A stretch of DNA of 64,000 bases from Acestrorhynchus altus (Eukaryota > Chordata > Actinopteri > Characiformes > Acestrorhynchidae), in contig CM067518.1 of NCBI GenBank assembly GCA_034509495.1, positions 901,430-965,429 of the forward strand, written 5' to 3'. Every line of letters begins with the position of its first letter. The first letter of the stretch is position 1. A program made the translations under genes and the position numbers. The notes beneath the pieces are model-generated. The model ran no database searches. It was given only the letters and a program-made list of their open reading frames with translations, and had not been told where the DNA came from. Shown here in pieces: positions 1 to 10,546 of the stretch.

Positions 1-760
1 GCGTTTCACACTGAGAAAACCATCACTGCTCAGAGTGTGGGAAGAGTTTCAATCGACAGACTAACCTCTGAATGCACCAGCGCATTCACACTGGAGAGAA
101 ACCGTATCACTGCTCAGAGTGTGGGAAGAGTTTCAATCGACAGACTAACCTCACAAAACACCAGCTCATTCATACAGGAGAGAAACCATATCACTGCTCA
201 GAGTGGATACAGAGTTTTGTTCAAAAGTGTGCTCTTCAAACACACCAACGCACTCACACAGGAGAGAAACCATATAACTGCTCAGAGTGTGGGATGAGTT
301 TTAGGAACAGCGGTGACCTGAAAAAACACCAGCGCATTCACACAGGAGAGAAACCATATCACTGCATGGACTGTGGATAGAATTTTAGAGAGAGCGGCGC
401 CCTGAAGAAACACCAGCACATTCACACAGGAGAGAAACCGTATCACTGTTCAGAGTGTGAAGAGTTTTAGAGGAAGCGGTACTCCTCAAAGCACACCAGC
501 GCATTCACACAGGAGAGAAACCATATCATTGCTCAGAGTGTGGGATGAGTTTTAGAGAGAGCGGTACTTCAAAGCACACCAACGCATTCACACTGGAGAG
601 AAACCGTATCATTGCTCAGAGTGTGGGATGAGTTTTAGAGAGGTAGTACCCAGCACACCTGCGCATTCACACTGGAGAGAAACCATATTTTTGCTCTGAG
701 TGTGGAAAGAGTTTCAGAGAGTGTGGTACTCTCAAAACACCAAAGCATTCATACATGAGA
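1..760 (+). pseudogene. Broken C2H2 zinc-finger exon (3' part of an array unit)
   Basis: Repeats of the finger plus TGEKPY linker type are easily read, and the sequence is clearly related to the four intact finger exons downstream. The reading frame does not stay open. One stretch (72-380) gives about four fingers, one of them lacking its second cysteine (CSEW instead of CSEC), and stops at a TAG at 378-380. Just past 450 a base is missing before GAAGAGTTTTAG, and further frame slips follow near 560 and 640. Fingers can be followed in changing frames to about 760. The 5' part lies outside the window. I infer a decayed paralog; assembly errors are a weaker alternative because several independent lesions occur in 400 bases. 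Confidence 0.85.
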
Positions 761-837
761 GAAATTGTATTCAGGAAAGTGGAATAGGGAACATTTTACC
801 TTTTTTCAGACTCACAAATGCATTGAGAGGAAAAAAT

Positions 838-1085
838 AACAGAGGACAGGGTGATGGAAGGTGCTGATTTTCTATCCTGAGTGCTCTTTGTGTTCACGCC
901 ACCTGAGCTGGGCTCCAGCCTGCTCACCCTGGAATAGAGGGTATCCACTGAGGATACAGTGTGGGACTAAATATGCTTGGCTTCCCTGGTTGTACTCACC
1001 GTCATTGTCTTCATACTGAAAGGTCCCAAACAGACCTTTTGACTTTATGAACAGGCAATGCAGGAAGGGCCTCAACATGGCCTCA
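838..1085 (-). other. Unassigned insert with an open minus-strand frame
   Basis: This stretch lies between the broken finger exon and the next finger-gene remnant and has no counterpart at that place in the other units. On the minus strand an open frame (872-1162) includes LVPHCILSGYPLFQGEQAGA. It holds an AG/GT-like pair around TATGAAGACAATGACG, resembling a short exon. I do not recognise the protein. It could be a piece of a transposable element or a captured gene fragment. Confidence 0.3.
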
Positions 1086-1092
1086 ATGGTTG

Positions 1093-1240
1093 ATGTCATC
1101 AGGAAAGATAAAATGCGAGAGAGTAGATTCCAAAAGCTCATTAAATTGGAACTGTGTTGCATGAAAATTTAGCAGTAGTGTTTTGAAAACACCAACACAT
1201 TCACACAGAGAAGCTTGAATTTTTGAAAGTAGATTGTCCA
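1093..1240 (+). pseudogene. Finger-less zinc-finger gene remnant (array deleted)
   Basis: The first half (GATGTCATCAGGAAAGATAA onward) matches the conserved start of the finger exons, which encodes the MSSEEIK... segment. The second half (TAGTGTTTTGAAAACACCAA onward, then TTGAAAGTAGA) matches the very end of a finger exon, meaning the last finger and the short C-terminal tail. Nothing of the 11-18 fingers lies between, so the array was lost in one internal deletion, probably by unequal exchange between repeats. The following bases to about 1440 still resemble the 3' flank of the intact units. Confidence 0.7.
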
Positions 1241-1786
1241 ACATTCAAATATGAAGACAAATTAATTGAGAGGGAAGTAGAACATAAATGTCATTAAGGC
1301 AATGTACATAGTAGTCATGGGATAGTCGCATGTAAATGGATTATGATGCATTACCTCTGGACGGCTTGGGTTGAGTAGGGTACTGACTGAAGCATCAATG
1401 TACCACTAAGTACGGCAAAGTCTTAAAAATAAAACTGCCATTTTTTTGTATTTGCCTGAAGAAGGAATTAGGAACTATTATGGAGTTAACAGTCATAATA
1501 ATGCAAAACAAAACAAACAAAACGGACTGCTTTGTAATTCATGTTCCATAGGTTAAATAAATGAGCTTTTAACTACTTGGAATGCCATTATGTTGTTTTA
1601 TGTGTATGTAATCACCTCTTCTGACTATGAAAGAAAATTCCAAATAATCATGAGTTCTCGGAAAGTTATGTGCTTTACATCAGGCTAATGTTAAAACATG
1701 AAATGTTAAAAAATTTAATTCTGTGAGTGCTGATGAGTTGTAAAAAATACTGCTAACCATTTGTGATGTGTTGAAGTGGAGATATT
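1241..1786 (+). other. 3' flank of the remnant unit; no gene seen
   Basis: The sequence resembles the 3' untranslated and flanking regions of the intact units, including a shared GTACTGACTGAAGCATC-type stretch. I see no exon here. Confidence 0.5.
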
Positions 1787-2013
1787 TTACTGCCCAAGTG
1801 TCAGGTCACGCCCTGCATGTGCTCTTTTGGCTCTTTCCCAGATCCCTCTATCTGAGCCCATCTCACTCTTGCCAGGAGATGTTTTTCACTACTAGTTTGA
1901 GCTTTTTCACTCCTGCGGCGCACCACACTTCATCCCAATATTCCGCACCTGCATACAAAGATGAGCCTCGGCTACTTTGCTGGCACTTGTTGGTTTGTTA
2001 CACACACAGAAGA
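1787..2013 (+). repeat. Dispersed repeat, copy 1 of an inverted pair
   Basis: About 225 bases match, at roughly three quarters identity by eye, the reverse complement of 3483-3713. Landmarks shared with that copy are TTTTTCACTACTAGTTT, CGCACCACACTTC and CACCTGCATACAAAGAT. I see no open frame that makes sense in both copies. The family is unknown to me. Confidence 0.6.
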
Positions 2014-2164
2014 ACAGACTGTTCTGACCTTCACCCCCATCTTGTATGCAGGCACGCTCTTTATACAACTGTTGTAACAACAGACACATGCCTAAGATCA
2101 TAGTTCTAAACATTTACACATTTAATTACATTACTTATTTAATTACATTGATTATACACACTGC

Positions 2165-2480
2165 ATGGTTAATGTATGATCCCACCAGATGTTATTGGAT
2201 GCCCTATCAACACTCAACCCCTACCACACAATCTGCAGAACTGTGAGAACATTCCAGCTGCATGGGATGGATCATCACAGGACACCATTAGGAACCTCTC
2301 CAACTCCATGCAGAGACGTCTAGCATGTTGCATTAAACCAGATGCCATATTGAGAGACACGACTTCTGTATGTGTAGATCAATAAATATTGATCATACTA
2401 AATTACATTTATAATCATTAATTTTTCCTTCCCAACAGCACTGCAATCCCGCACTTTCCTGCGCAACTCTTGTGTTCCAT
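2165..2480 (+). mobile_element. Degenerate Tc1/mariner-like transposase fragment, unit 1
   Basis: The reading includes AAWDGSSQDTIRNLSNSMQRR, the usual end of a fish Tc1/mariner-type transposase after its IEN(V/L)W motif, and then GATCAATAAATATTGATC. It lacks most of the element and is interrupted. The same fragment occurs once per zinc-finger unit, so it was copied with the array, and again near the right end of the window on the other strand. Confidence 0.7.
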
Positions 2481-2884
2481 GATGAGTGTAAATATGTCAG
2501 AAGGATCAACTGCTTGGATTCTCCGGGCCCTCATATTAAAATCAAATCTATGGTTAGTGTTTCATTAATAAAACACAGCAGGTACAAACCCAAGATCCTT
2601 TGTTTTACTGTGTCCTTCAGACCCAACAACCAGTCCTTCTGTCCGAGAATCATTAAGCGTCTTAAAGATGTTCTTCTGGCTCTTTGTGGGAAAATGAGGT
2701 AAAACCACTGAAATAAACTGTTCATCGTTGTTCTTAGAATAAGTTCAGACCTCATATTGTGGACTAATATGAAGTGTAAATGAATTAATTCGTCTGATGG
2801 ATCTGAACTGAATCAGGTGTGAATCTGAACTGGGATTAAACTCCTGTAAGATCTGCGTTTCAAAGCTGGATCCTCTGCTGCTGG

Positions 2885-3200
2885 TTACGGTAATATGAGC
2901 GAGCAGCCAAACGGGGGGCGGGCTGCTGGCGTCAACTTTAAGCCAATAGCACCGCAGGGGGCGGGGCTTCCTGAAAACAGGTGGGTTAACGCTACCTGAC
3001 GCAGAGTGACGCGGTTTGTGCTCGTGGTTCGTCGCTATGGGAACTGCGGCCTGGTTCTGCGGCGGTCTGGGTTCGTTATAGCCCGTTTCAGAGGAATAAG
3101 AGCGTCAGGAACTGCTCTTTAAACCGCTTTCACTTCTGAATCGTCTTATTCGGATTTAGGAGGCTCTTAACTCGCTGTGCTGTAAAGGGATCGGGGGATT
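2885..3200 (+). promoter_or_regulatory. GC-rich promoter and exon 1 of zinc-finger unit 1
   Basis: A GC-rich block contains a CCAAT box (in AAGCCAATAGCA) followed by GGGGGCGGGGCTTCC, as in the other units. Past that point it diverges: the ETS-type site reads CTTCCTGAA instead of CTTCCGGAA, the CACGTG box is absent, and I do not find the short upstream ORF of units 2-4. A strong splice donor (ATT then GTAAGT) starts at 3201, so exon 1 probably ends at 3200. The transcription start is inferred. Confidence 0.6.
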
Positions 3201-3482
3201 GTAAGTGGTTCAGTTCTTTCTTAAGCTCTAAATGATGATCTTTCTGCCATCATTGGTTTCCCACAGTTGGGTCTGTGGTGTAGATGGTTATAAAGGTGTG
3301 TATGGCTTTATTTGTAAGACGCGTGCTGAGGTTTTAGTTAAAAATACACCACTAAATGTTCTTCCTGCATGGCATCCTAATTTTACTAAATTTCCATGGA
3401 AACAATGGGTGAAATCTGTGTTGATTATGTGTTTGATAATCATAATCCACATCTTAACTATGTCTGCTGGGGGCAAGTGGCA

Positions 3483-3713
3483 AACTGTGTGTGTAACAAT
3501 ACAACCAGTGTCAGCAAAGTAGCCAAGGTTTATCTTTGTATGCAGGTGCAGAAGGTTGAGATGAGAAGTGTGGTGCGCCTGGGGTAAAAGCTCGAAACTA
3601 GTAGTGAAAAAACAACCCTGGGAAAGTAAGATGATGTCAGATAGAGGATTTGGGAAGAGCCAAAAGGAACACATCCAGGGCTGCACTCCATGCTTGGGCA
3701 GATAGAACTGAAG
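3483..3713 (-). repeat. Dispersed repeat, copy 2 of an inverted pair
   Basis: Reverse-complement match to 1787-2013, lying in intron 1 of zinc-finger unit 1. The two copies are about 1.5 kb apart and face each other across the unit 1 promoter. Bases just upstream (3405-3450, with GATTATGTGTTTGATAATC) resemble a stretch near 8045-8075 in unit 2. Confidence 0.6.
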
Positions 3714-3728
3714 TTTGCTTTTGTCTTC

Positions 3729-3872
<144 letters not shown>

Positions 3873-4513
3873 TAAGTGTTGATTACAATTTATGTCTGGT
3901 GGTACTGTGTCATTCACATCAAAGAATACGCAGAAGTGGGTTAGATGGGGGAAAATTATCTCTTACTCCCAAATAAGAACTCAAGACCATCTTATATTCG
4001 GGATACATGTAAAGTCCATATGTAGGGAACATTGGAGTAATCTAGCAGTACCTGTCTTTTCTAAAGATGTCCAAGAATGTCATATTGTATTTACATTGGC
4101 ATAGTTGGTTAATTTAGTATATGGATGTGAGAAACTAACACTGTTCTGTCCTGATTTCACTTTAAAACCACATGAATACAATGCTCCAAACTGTTACATA
4201 ACAGAGGTAAATGTTTTCAATGGTCATTGTGCAGCATAATGTTTGATTGTGGTTGAATAAATTGAAGAAATGTTCCTAATTAATGATGTTGACCAAACAG
4301 TTTTTGTGTTTGTGCATTACATATTAAATGTTACTTTCTCTTCTTCTTCAGAATGCTCCCATGAATGTAACTAGTCACACCACTCCAATGCTCCAGAATG
4401 GAATGACTTCTTCTTGCAAGTCTACTGCTGCTCCTAGTGTTCATTTTCTCATATCTCTTAAAACACATTTCCCACATCTCAAAAGACCACACAAGGAGAT
4501 CTTTCTCACAATG

Positions 4514-6166
4514 ATGTCATCAGAAGAGATAAAATGTGAGAGTGTAGATTCTCATTGCTCTTCTCACTGGAATTTTGCTCTACAAGAACAAACCCAGGGG
4601 AATATAGGAAAAGGTACATCTAACCATTTCAATGACTGTGGGAAGAGTTTTGCAGAACAGAGTGCTCTACCAACACACCAGATTGTTCACACTGGAGAGA
4701 AACCATATCACTGCTCAGAGTGTGGAAACAGCTTTAGACTGAGCAGTTCCCTCAGAAAACACCAGCGTATTCACACTGGAGAGAAACCATATCACTGCTC
4801 AGAGTGTGGAATCAGCTTTAGACTGAGCAGTTCCCTCAGAAAACACCAGCGTATTCACACTGGAGAGAAACCGTATCACTGCTCAGAGTGTGGAAGCAGT
4901 TTTACATTGAGCAGTACCCTCAGAAAACACCAGCGTATTCACACTGGAGAGAAACCGTATCACTGCTTAGAGTGTGGGATGAGTTTTAGAAAGAGTGGTA
5001 CCCTCAAAACACACCATCGCATTCACACAGGAGAGAAACCATATCACTGCTCAGATTGTGGTATGAGTTTTAGAGAGAGCGGTACCCTCAAGAAACACCA
5101 GCTCATTCACACAGGACAGAAACCATATTATTGCTCAGATTGTGGAATGAGTTTTAGAAGTAAAAGTGTCTTGAAAAAACACCAGCGCATTCATACAGGA
5201 GAGAAACCATATCAGTGTTCAGACTGTGGGAAGAGTTTTAAAGAGAGTGGTATCCTTAAAGCTCACCAGCTCATTCACTCAGGACTTAAACCGTATCACT
5301 GCTCAGATTGTGAGATGAGTTTTAGAAGTAATGGTGCCTTGAAAAAACACCAGCGCATTCACACAGAAGAGAAACCATTTCACTGCTCAGAGTGTGGAAA
5401 CAGCTTTACATTGAGCAGTACCCTCAAAATGCACCAACGTATTCACACTGGAGAGAAACCATATCAGTGCTCAGAGTGTGGAAGCAGCTTTACATGGAGC
5501 AGTACTCTCAAAATACACCAGCGCATTCACACTGGAGAGAAGCCGTATTGCTGCTCAGATTGTGGGATGAGTTTTAGAAGGAGTGGAAACCTCAAAACAC
5601 ATCAACGCATTCACACTGGCGAGAAACCGTATCATTGTTCAGAGTGTGGGATGAGTTTTAAAGAAAGTGGTCACCTAATAGCACACCAGCGGATTCACAC
5701 AGGAGAGAAACCATATCACTGCTTAGAGTGTGGGAAGAATTTTAGAAATAATAGTGCCTTAAAAACACACCAACGCATTCATACAGGAGAGAAACCATAT
5801 CAATGCTCAGATTGTGGGAAGAGTTTCAGAGAGAGTGGTTTCCTCAAAAAACACCAGCTCATTCACACGGGAGAGAAACCGTTTCACTGTTCTGATTGTG
5901 GGAAGAGTTTTAGGGAGAGTGGTTTCCTCAAAAAACACCAGCTCGTTCATACAGGACAGAAACCGTATCACTGCTCAGAGTGTGGGAAGAGTTTTAGAGA
6001 GAGTGGTTTCCTCAAAAAACACCAGCTCATTCATACAGGAGAGAAATCATATCACTGCCCAGAGTGTGGGAAGAGTTTCAGAAGTAATAGTGACTTGAAA
6101 AAACACCAGCGCATTCACACTAGACAACCTCCATATTTGAAAGTAGAGGAGAAACAACAACCTTGA
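4514..6166 (+). CDS. C2H2 zinc-finger protein, 17 fingers (array gene 1)
   Basis: Predicted nuclear DNA-binding protein of about 550 residues encoded in one final exon whose acceptor is at 4350-4351 (CTTCTTCAG). I chose the ATG at 4514 because MSSEEIK is conserved in all four array genes; an in-frame ATG at 4361 would add about 51 residues. A short acidic head (SSEEIKCESVDS) is followed by a degenerate finger lacking its first cysteine (FNDCGKSF) and then 17 regular CX2CX12HX3H fingers joined by TGEKPY-type linkers. Fingers 14-16 share the helix RESGFLKKH, a sign of recent internal duplication. No KRAB, SCAN, BTB or ZAD domain is visible. Target and function are unknown; transcriptional repression of repeats would be a guess. 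Confidence 0.93.
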   Translation: MSSEEIKCESVDSHCSSHWNFALQEQTQGNIGKGTSNHFNDCGKSFAEQSALPTHQIVHTGEKPYHCSECGNSFRLSSSLRKHQRIHTGEKPYHCSECGISFRLSSSLRKHQRIHTGEKPYHCSECGSSFTLSSTLRKHQRIHTGEKPYHCLECGMSFRKSGTLKTHHRIHTGEKPYHCSDCGMSFRESGTLKKHQLIHTGQKPYYCSDCGMSFRSKSVLKKHQRIHTGEKPYQCSDCGKSFKESGILKAHQLIHSGLKPYHCSDCEMSFRSNGALKKHQRIHTEEKPFHCSECGNSFTLSSTLKMHQRIHTGEKPYQCSECGSSFTWSSTLKIHQRIHTGEKPYCCSDCGMSFRRSGNLKTHQRIHTGEKPYHCSECGMSFKESGHLIAHQRIHTGEKPYHCLECGKNFRNNSALKTHQRIHTGEKPYQCSDCGKSFRESGFLKKHQLIHTGEKPFHCSDCGKSFRESGFLKKHQLVHTGQKPYHCSECGKSFRESGFLKKHQLIHTGEKSYHCPECGKSFRSNSDLKKHQRIHTRQPPYLKVEEKQQP

Positions 6167-6829
6167 AATTTGAAGATACAAAATCCTTCAGAGGGAGGTA
6201 AAATGAGTAACAGTGAACTAGGCAATGTTACATAGCAGGATGTAAACACATTTTGAAGTGGCATTACCTTGTGATGGTTTGTGTAGACCTAGGTTTACAA
6301 AATTGGTGCCAAAAAGGCACTGACCAAAGCATCTTGGTATTACTGAATACCAAAAATTATTTTAAAAACTGCATATTTTGATACTTTGCTTAAAACAAAA
6401 ATTACAAGGATTAAAGGAGGTAACATTGCTACTATGTTTAATAATTGAACTGTAACTATTTGCATGCCATTGTCATGTTGTCTGAGGACTCTGTCTGAAA
6501 GTAGCTGTTTGTGTAAATCACCTCTCAAACATAAACATTCATAAAGATCCACAGTTCTGTGGTCTGTATGCCTATCCACAACATCCTCTGGGAGTTGAGC
6601 ACCTTACTCAGGGACACTTCATGTCCAATCAGTCTTGTCTGTTCAGGGAATCAAACTGGCAACCTTCCAGTCACAAGGATTGTTCTGTAACTACCAGGCC
6701 TTTTTTTGCATTATGGTATTATGGTATGTAGGAAATGTAGAGTGTAGCAATAATTGTACACAGTATACTCTAATGAACAGCATAAACCATTAACTGACAT
6801 GCAAGGTTTGATAAGATGGATGGATGGGA
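6167..6829 (+). other. 3' flank of array gene 1; no gene seen
   Basis: Begins with the 3' untranslated region (AAATTTGAAGATACAAA, shared with gene 3) and continues with sequence common to all units (for example GGGAATCAAACTGGCAACC). No credible exon on either strand. Confidence 0.6.
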
Positions 6830-7265
6830 CATTTCCTTTGTAAATTTGTGTTGGAATTGTAACATTCCTTGATCCATGGTGTTGTATGTGTACCTGGAAC
6901 TTTGAAGACGCGGATACTATACCATGGCCAGTAGTATCTCCAGACCTGTCCCAGATTGAAAATGTGTGGGATGCTACTGGACACTCAACACTCCACCCCT
7001 ACCGCACCATCTTCAGAACTGAGTGAGAACATTCAAGCTGCATGAGATGGATTATCATAGGACACCATTAGGAACCTCTACAACTCCATGAAGTGATGTC
7101 TGGCATGTTGCGTTAAACCCAATGCCATTTTGAGAGACATGACTTCTGTATGTGTAGATCAATAAATATTGATGAGATTAGTCTAAATGTTTAATCATTC
7201 ATTTTTCCTTACCAACAGCACTGCAACCCACACTTCCTTCTGGGTGCAACTCCGTGTTACCTGAT
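6830..7265 (+). mobile_element. Degenerate Tc1/mariner-like fragment, unit 2
   Basis: Homologous to 2165-2480 but longer at its 5' side. It shows CCAGATTGAAAATGTGTGGG, which corresponds to the IENVW region, and ends around GATCAATAAATATTGAT and CACTTCCTTCTGGG. It is not intact. Confidence 0.7.
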
Positions 7266-7545
7266 GAGTGTAAATATGTCAGAGCGATCAAATGCATGGA
7301 TTCTCTGTCCTCATATTAAAATCAAATCTATGTTTGGTGTTTGTCAATAAAACAATGCAGCAGGGTCCAAAACCAGGTTCCTTGTCTTACTGCGTCCTTT
7401 TCAGACTCAACAACCAGTCCTTCTGTCCGAGAATCCATCAGAAATAAACTGCTGTTCATGAACTGTTCTTAGAATAAGTTAAGACCTCATATTGTGGACT
7501 AATATGAAGCGTAATGAATGAATTTTCGGGGTCTGATCTGAGCAG

Positions 7546-7763
7546 CCAATCAGCGGGCTGCTCACTTCAACTTGCAGCCAATAGTAGCACAGGGGGCGGG
7601 ACTTCCGGAATAGAAGTCGCAGTGGTCACGTGGTTCCAGTGTAGCTCCTCCTGCGGTACAGATGGGGGCGCTAGTTCTACAACTGGTTCTGTAAAGACAG
7701 TAAAGCGGAGAAGAAGATTCCGGTCTGTAGCGTTATGGACACACAGGAGCTGCTCTACTGAAG
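7546..7763 (+). promoter_or_regulatory. Promoter and exon 1 of zinc-finger unit 2
   Basis: Ordered elements: CCAAT boxes at 7546 and 7578, a GC box (GGGGCGGG) at 7593, an ETS-type CTTCCGGAA at 7602 and a CACGTG E-box at 7627. The same order and spacing occur in unit 3, and nearly so in unit 4. The end of exon 1 is set by the splice donor GTAAAG at 7764. There is no TATA box, which fits a GC-rich ETS/NFY-type promoter. Confidence 0.7.
7735..7761 (+). other. Conserved 8-codon upstream ORF, unit 2
   Basis: Reads MDTQELLY then TGA, ending two bases before the exon 1 splice donor. The same ORF stands at the same place in units 3 and 4 with only conservative changes. It sits in the predicted 5' leader and would be met by scanning ribosomes before the main start. 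Confidence 0.6.
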
Positions 7764-7774
7764 GTAAAGATCTC

Positions 7775-7910
7775 TACTACACTCACACACACTGTTTACT
7801 TTGTGTTTACTCTCACACACTGTTTACTCTGTGTTTACTCTCACACACTTTTTGCTCTGTTTACTAACACACACTGTTTACTCTGTGTTTATACTGTGTT
7901 TACACCCAAT
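7775..7910. repeat. Minisatellite at the start of intron 1, unit 2
   Basis: Imperfect 23-28 base repeats built from TCACACACTGTTTACTCTGTGTTTAC begin about 10 bases after the exon 1 donor. Related repeats lie at the same place in units 3 and 4. Confidence 0.85.
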
Positions 7911-8524
7911 GTTACATACCATTTGTTCTGTGCTTACTTTGTGTCCATGAGTTTGTGGATGCAGCTTTTTCTCCATAAGGTTACATGCGCCTGTAGCCCT
8001 ACTCCGCATTTTGGCCAATGGTTTGGGGAAACAGCTTGTGTGAAATCTATGTTGATTATAGTATTTGATAATCATACAATCCTGTGACTGACTATGTCTC
8101 CAAAGTGCTTTAGCCCCCTGGCTGCGGGACAGTCAGTAATGTTCATGAACAGGAGGTCTTTCTATAGGCATCCAGTAAGCTGATTGTCTCTTTTTATTTT
8201 GTTGAGTAATTTCAAATTTTGTATCAATAAAGTTGCTTTTGGATATTTTTGTATTACCTTTTTTTTTTTTTTTTATAAACCTTTGTATTGTTACTTTTAG
8301 ATATGTGTTAAAGCTATGTAGTGTGGCATTAATTATATGGTATTATTAATCCAGTTGTAGAACCATTAAAAGTTTGAGGAAAAACAGGAAGAGAGTTAGT
8401 GTAACACAGGGCTCTGAGGAGGGATTTAATTTATGGGTGTTTGTAGATAACAGGAGGTCTCCCTGCCTCCACACAGAGAAGTGTAAATTGCTGGGGGTTG
8501 TGGACCACTGTTCTAAACAATACA

Positions 8525-8732
8525 GACTAATTGTGGTTGGTGTGGTACAACAGATTACACAACCTGCAAGACACCACGCTATGTGGGAGAATGGGGTTCG
8601 GTTCCCATTTTGTGCCCTATGTAACACCAGTAAATGCATGTCTCCTAACACGACTGCGGCCCTCCTCTGTAATGAGTAAGTCATTGTGAATGAGACTTAC
8701 TGCTAACTGCTGTAAATGTAAGTAACACTGTT
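8525..8732 (+). mobile_element. tRNA-derived SINE (HE1-like)
   Basis: The 5' part has a tRNA-like box B (GGGTTCGGTTCCC) after a degenerate box A. The 3' part (AAGTCATTGTGAATGAGAC...CTGCTGTAAATGTAAGTAA) matches the typical tail of fish HE1/DANA-type SINEs. It lies in intron 1 of unit 2 and is diverged, so probably old. Confidence 0.65.
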
Positions 8733-9013
8733 GCCTTCTTTTATTTGAGGTAAATGTTTTTGTGTTTGTACATTTTATATTAATTTTCTTTCTTTTCTTT
8801 TTCAGAATTGTCCAATGACTGTATCCAGTGACACTACTCCTGCCTGGAAAATTGCCTATTTACTCTACCCCTGTAACCATACCATCGCTCCAGAATGGAA
8901 TGACTTCTTTGTGCAAGTCTACTGCTGCTGCTAGAGTACATTTTCCCTTATCTCGTAAGACTCACTTTCAGAAACATCTCAGAAGGCACAACAAAGAGAT
9001 CTCTCTCGCAATT

Positions 9014-10546
9014 ATGTCATCAGAAGAGATCAAATGTGAGAATGTAGATTCTCATAGCTCTTCTGATAGGAATGCAGAAAAAGGGACATCTCACCATCTC
9101 AATGACTGTGGGAAGAGTTCTGTGGAACAGAGTGCTCCACCAGCACACCAGAATATTCATACTGGAGAGAAACCATATCACTGCACAGAGTGTGGAAGCA
9201 GCTTTAGGTGGAGCAGTACCCTCAAAGCACACCAGCGTATTCACACGGGAGAGAAACCGTATCAATGCTCAGAGTGTGGAAGCAGCTTTAGGTTGAGCAG
9301 TACTCTCAGAAAACACCAGCGTATTCACACTGGAGAGAAACCATATCAATGCTCAGATTGTGGGATGAGTTTTAGAAGGAGCGGTATTCTCAAAACACAC
9401 CAGCGCATTCATACTGGAGAGAAACCATATAAGTGCTCAGAGTGTGGGGTGAGTTTTAGAGAGAGCGGTACGCTCAAAGCACACCAACTCATTCACACAG
9501 GACAAAAACCACATTACTGCTCAGACTGTGGGATGAGTTTTAGAATTAATAGCGTCTTGAAAAAGCACCAGCGCATTCACACAAAAGAGAGACCATATCA
9601 GTGCTCAGATTGTGGGAAGAGTTTTAGAGAGAGTGGTATCCTCAAGGCACACCAGCTCATTCACTCAGGACTTAAACCATATCAGTGCTCAGACTGTGGG
9701 ATGAGTTTTAGAAGTAATGGTGCCTTGCTAAAACACCAGCGCGTTCACACAGGAGAGAAACCATACAAGTGCTCAGAGTGTGGAAACAGTTTTAGATTGA
9801 GTGGTACTCTCAAAATACACCAGCGAATTCACACTGGAGAGAGACCGTATCAGTGCTCAGAGTGTGGAAGCACCTTTACATTGAAAAGTACTCTCACAAT
9901 ACACCAGCGAATTCACACTGGAGAGAAACCGTATCAGTGCTCAGAGTGTGGAAAGAATTTTAGAAGGAGGGGGAATCTTAAAACACACCAGCGGATTCAC
10001 ACTGGAGAGCAACCATATCACTGCTCAGAGTGTGGAAAGAGCTTTAAACGCTGTGGTAGCTTTAAAAAACACCAGCTCATTCACACAGGAGAGAAACCGT
10101 ATAGCTGCTCAGAATGTGGGATGAGTTTTAGAGAGAGTGGCAACCTAAAAGCACATCAGCTCATTCACACAGGAGAGAAGCCACATCACTGCTCAGATTG
10201 TGGGAAGAGTTTTAGAAATAATAGTGCTTTGAAAACCCACCAACGCATTCACACAGGAGAGAAACCATACCACTGCTCAGAATGTGGGAAAAGTTTTAGA
10301 GAGAGCAGTATCCTCAAAATACACCAGCGCATTCATACTGGAGAGAAACCGTACCACTGCTCAGATTGTGGGAAAAATTTTAGAAGAAATAGTGACTTTG
10401 GAAAACACAAGCGCATTCACACAGGAGAGAAACCATATCATTGCTCAGAGTGTGGGATGAACTTTAGAAATAATAGTACCTTGAAGAAACATCAGCGCAT
10501 TCACATGAGAGAATCTGCATCCTTGAGTTTAGAGGAGAACCATTGA
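9014..10546 (+). CDS. C2H2 zinc-finger protein, 16 fingers (array gene 2)
   Basis: About 510 residues in one final exon whose acceptor is at 8804-8805. The start is the conserved ATG at 9014 (MSSEEIKCENVDS). No ATG lies further upstream in this frame within the exon, and an out-of-frame ATG at 8815 opens a 38-codon upstream ORF. After the acidic head comes a degenerate finger (LNDCGKSS) and 16 regular fingers with TGEKPY, TGQKPH and SGLKPY linkers. The odd linkers fall at the same finger numbers as in gene 1 shifted by one, so the arrays are largely colinear. No KRAB, SCAN or BTB domain is seen. Likely a nuclear sequence-specific DNA-binding protein with unknown targets. Confidence 0.93.
   Translation: MSSEEIKCENVDSHSSSDRNAEKGTSHHLNDCGKSSVEQSAPPAHQNIHTGEKPYHCTECGSSFRWSSTLKAHQRIHTGEKPYQCSECGSSFRLSSTLRKHQRIHTGEKPYQCSDCGMSFRRSGILKTHQRIHTGEKPYKCSECGVSFRESGTLKAHQLIHTGQKPHYCSDCGMSFRINSVLKKHQRIHTKERPYQCSDCGKSFRESGILKAHQLIHSGLKPYQCSDCGMSFRSNGALLKHQRVHTGEKPYKCSECGNSFRLSGTLKIHQRIHTGERPYQCSECGSTFTLKSTLTIHQRIHTGEKPYQCSECGKNFRRRGNLKTHQRIHTGEQPYHCSECGKSFKRCGSFKKHQLIHTGEKPYSCSECGMSFRESGNLKAHQLIHTGEKPHHCSDCGKSFRNNSALKTHQRIHTGEKPYHCSECGKSFRESSILKIHQRIHTGEKPYHCSDCGKNFRRNSDFGKHKRIHTGEKPYHCSECGMNFRNNSTLKKHQRIHMRESASLSLEENH

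Noticed and set aside
8525..8732. A tRNA gene, because of the GGTTCGGTTCCC box
   Set aside because: No cloverleaf can be drawn and the 3' end is a SINE tail.
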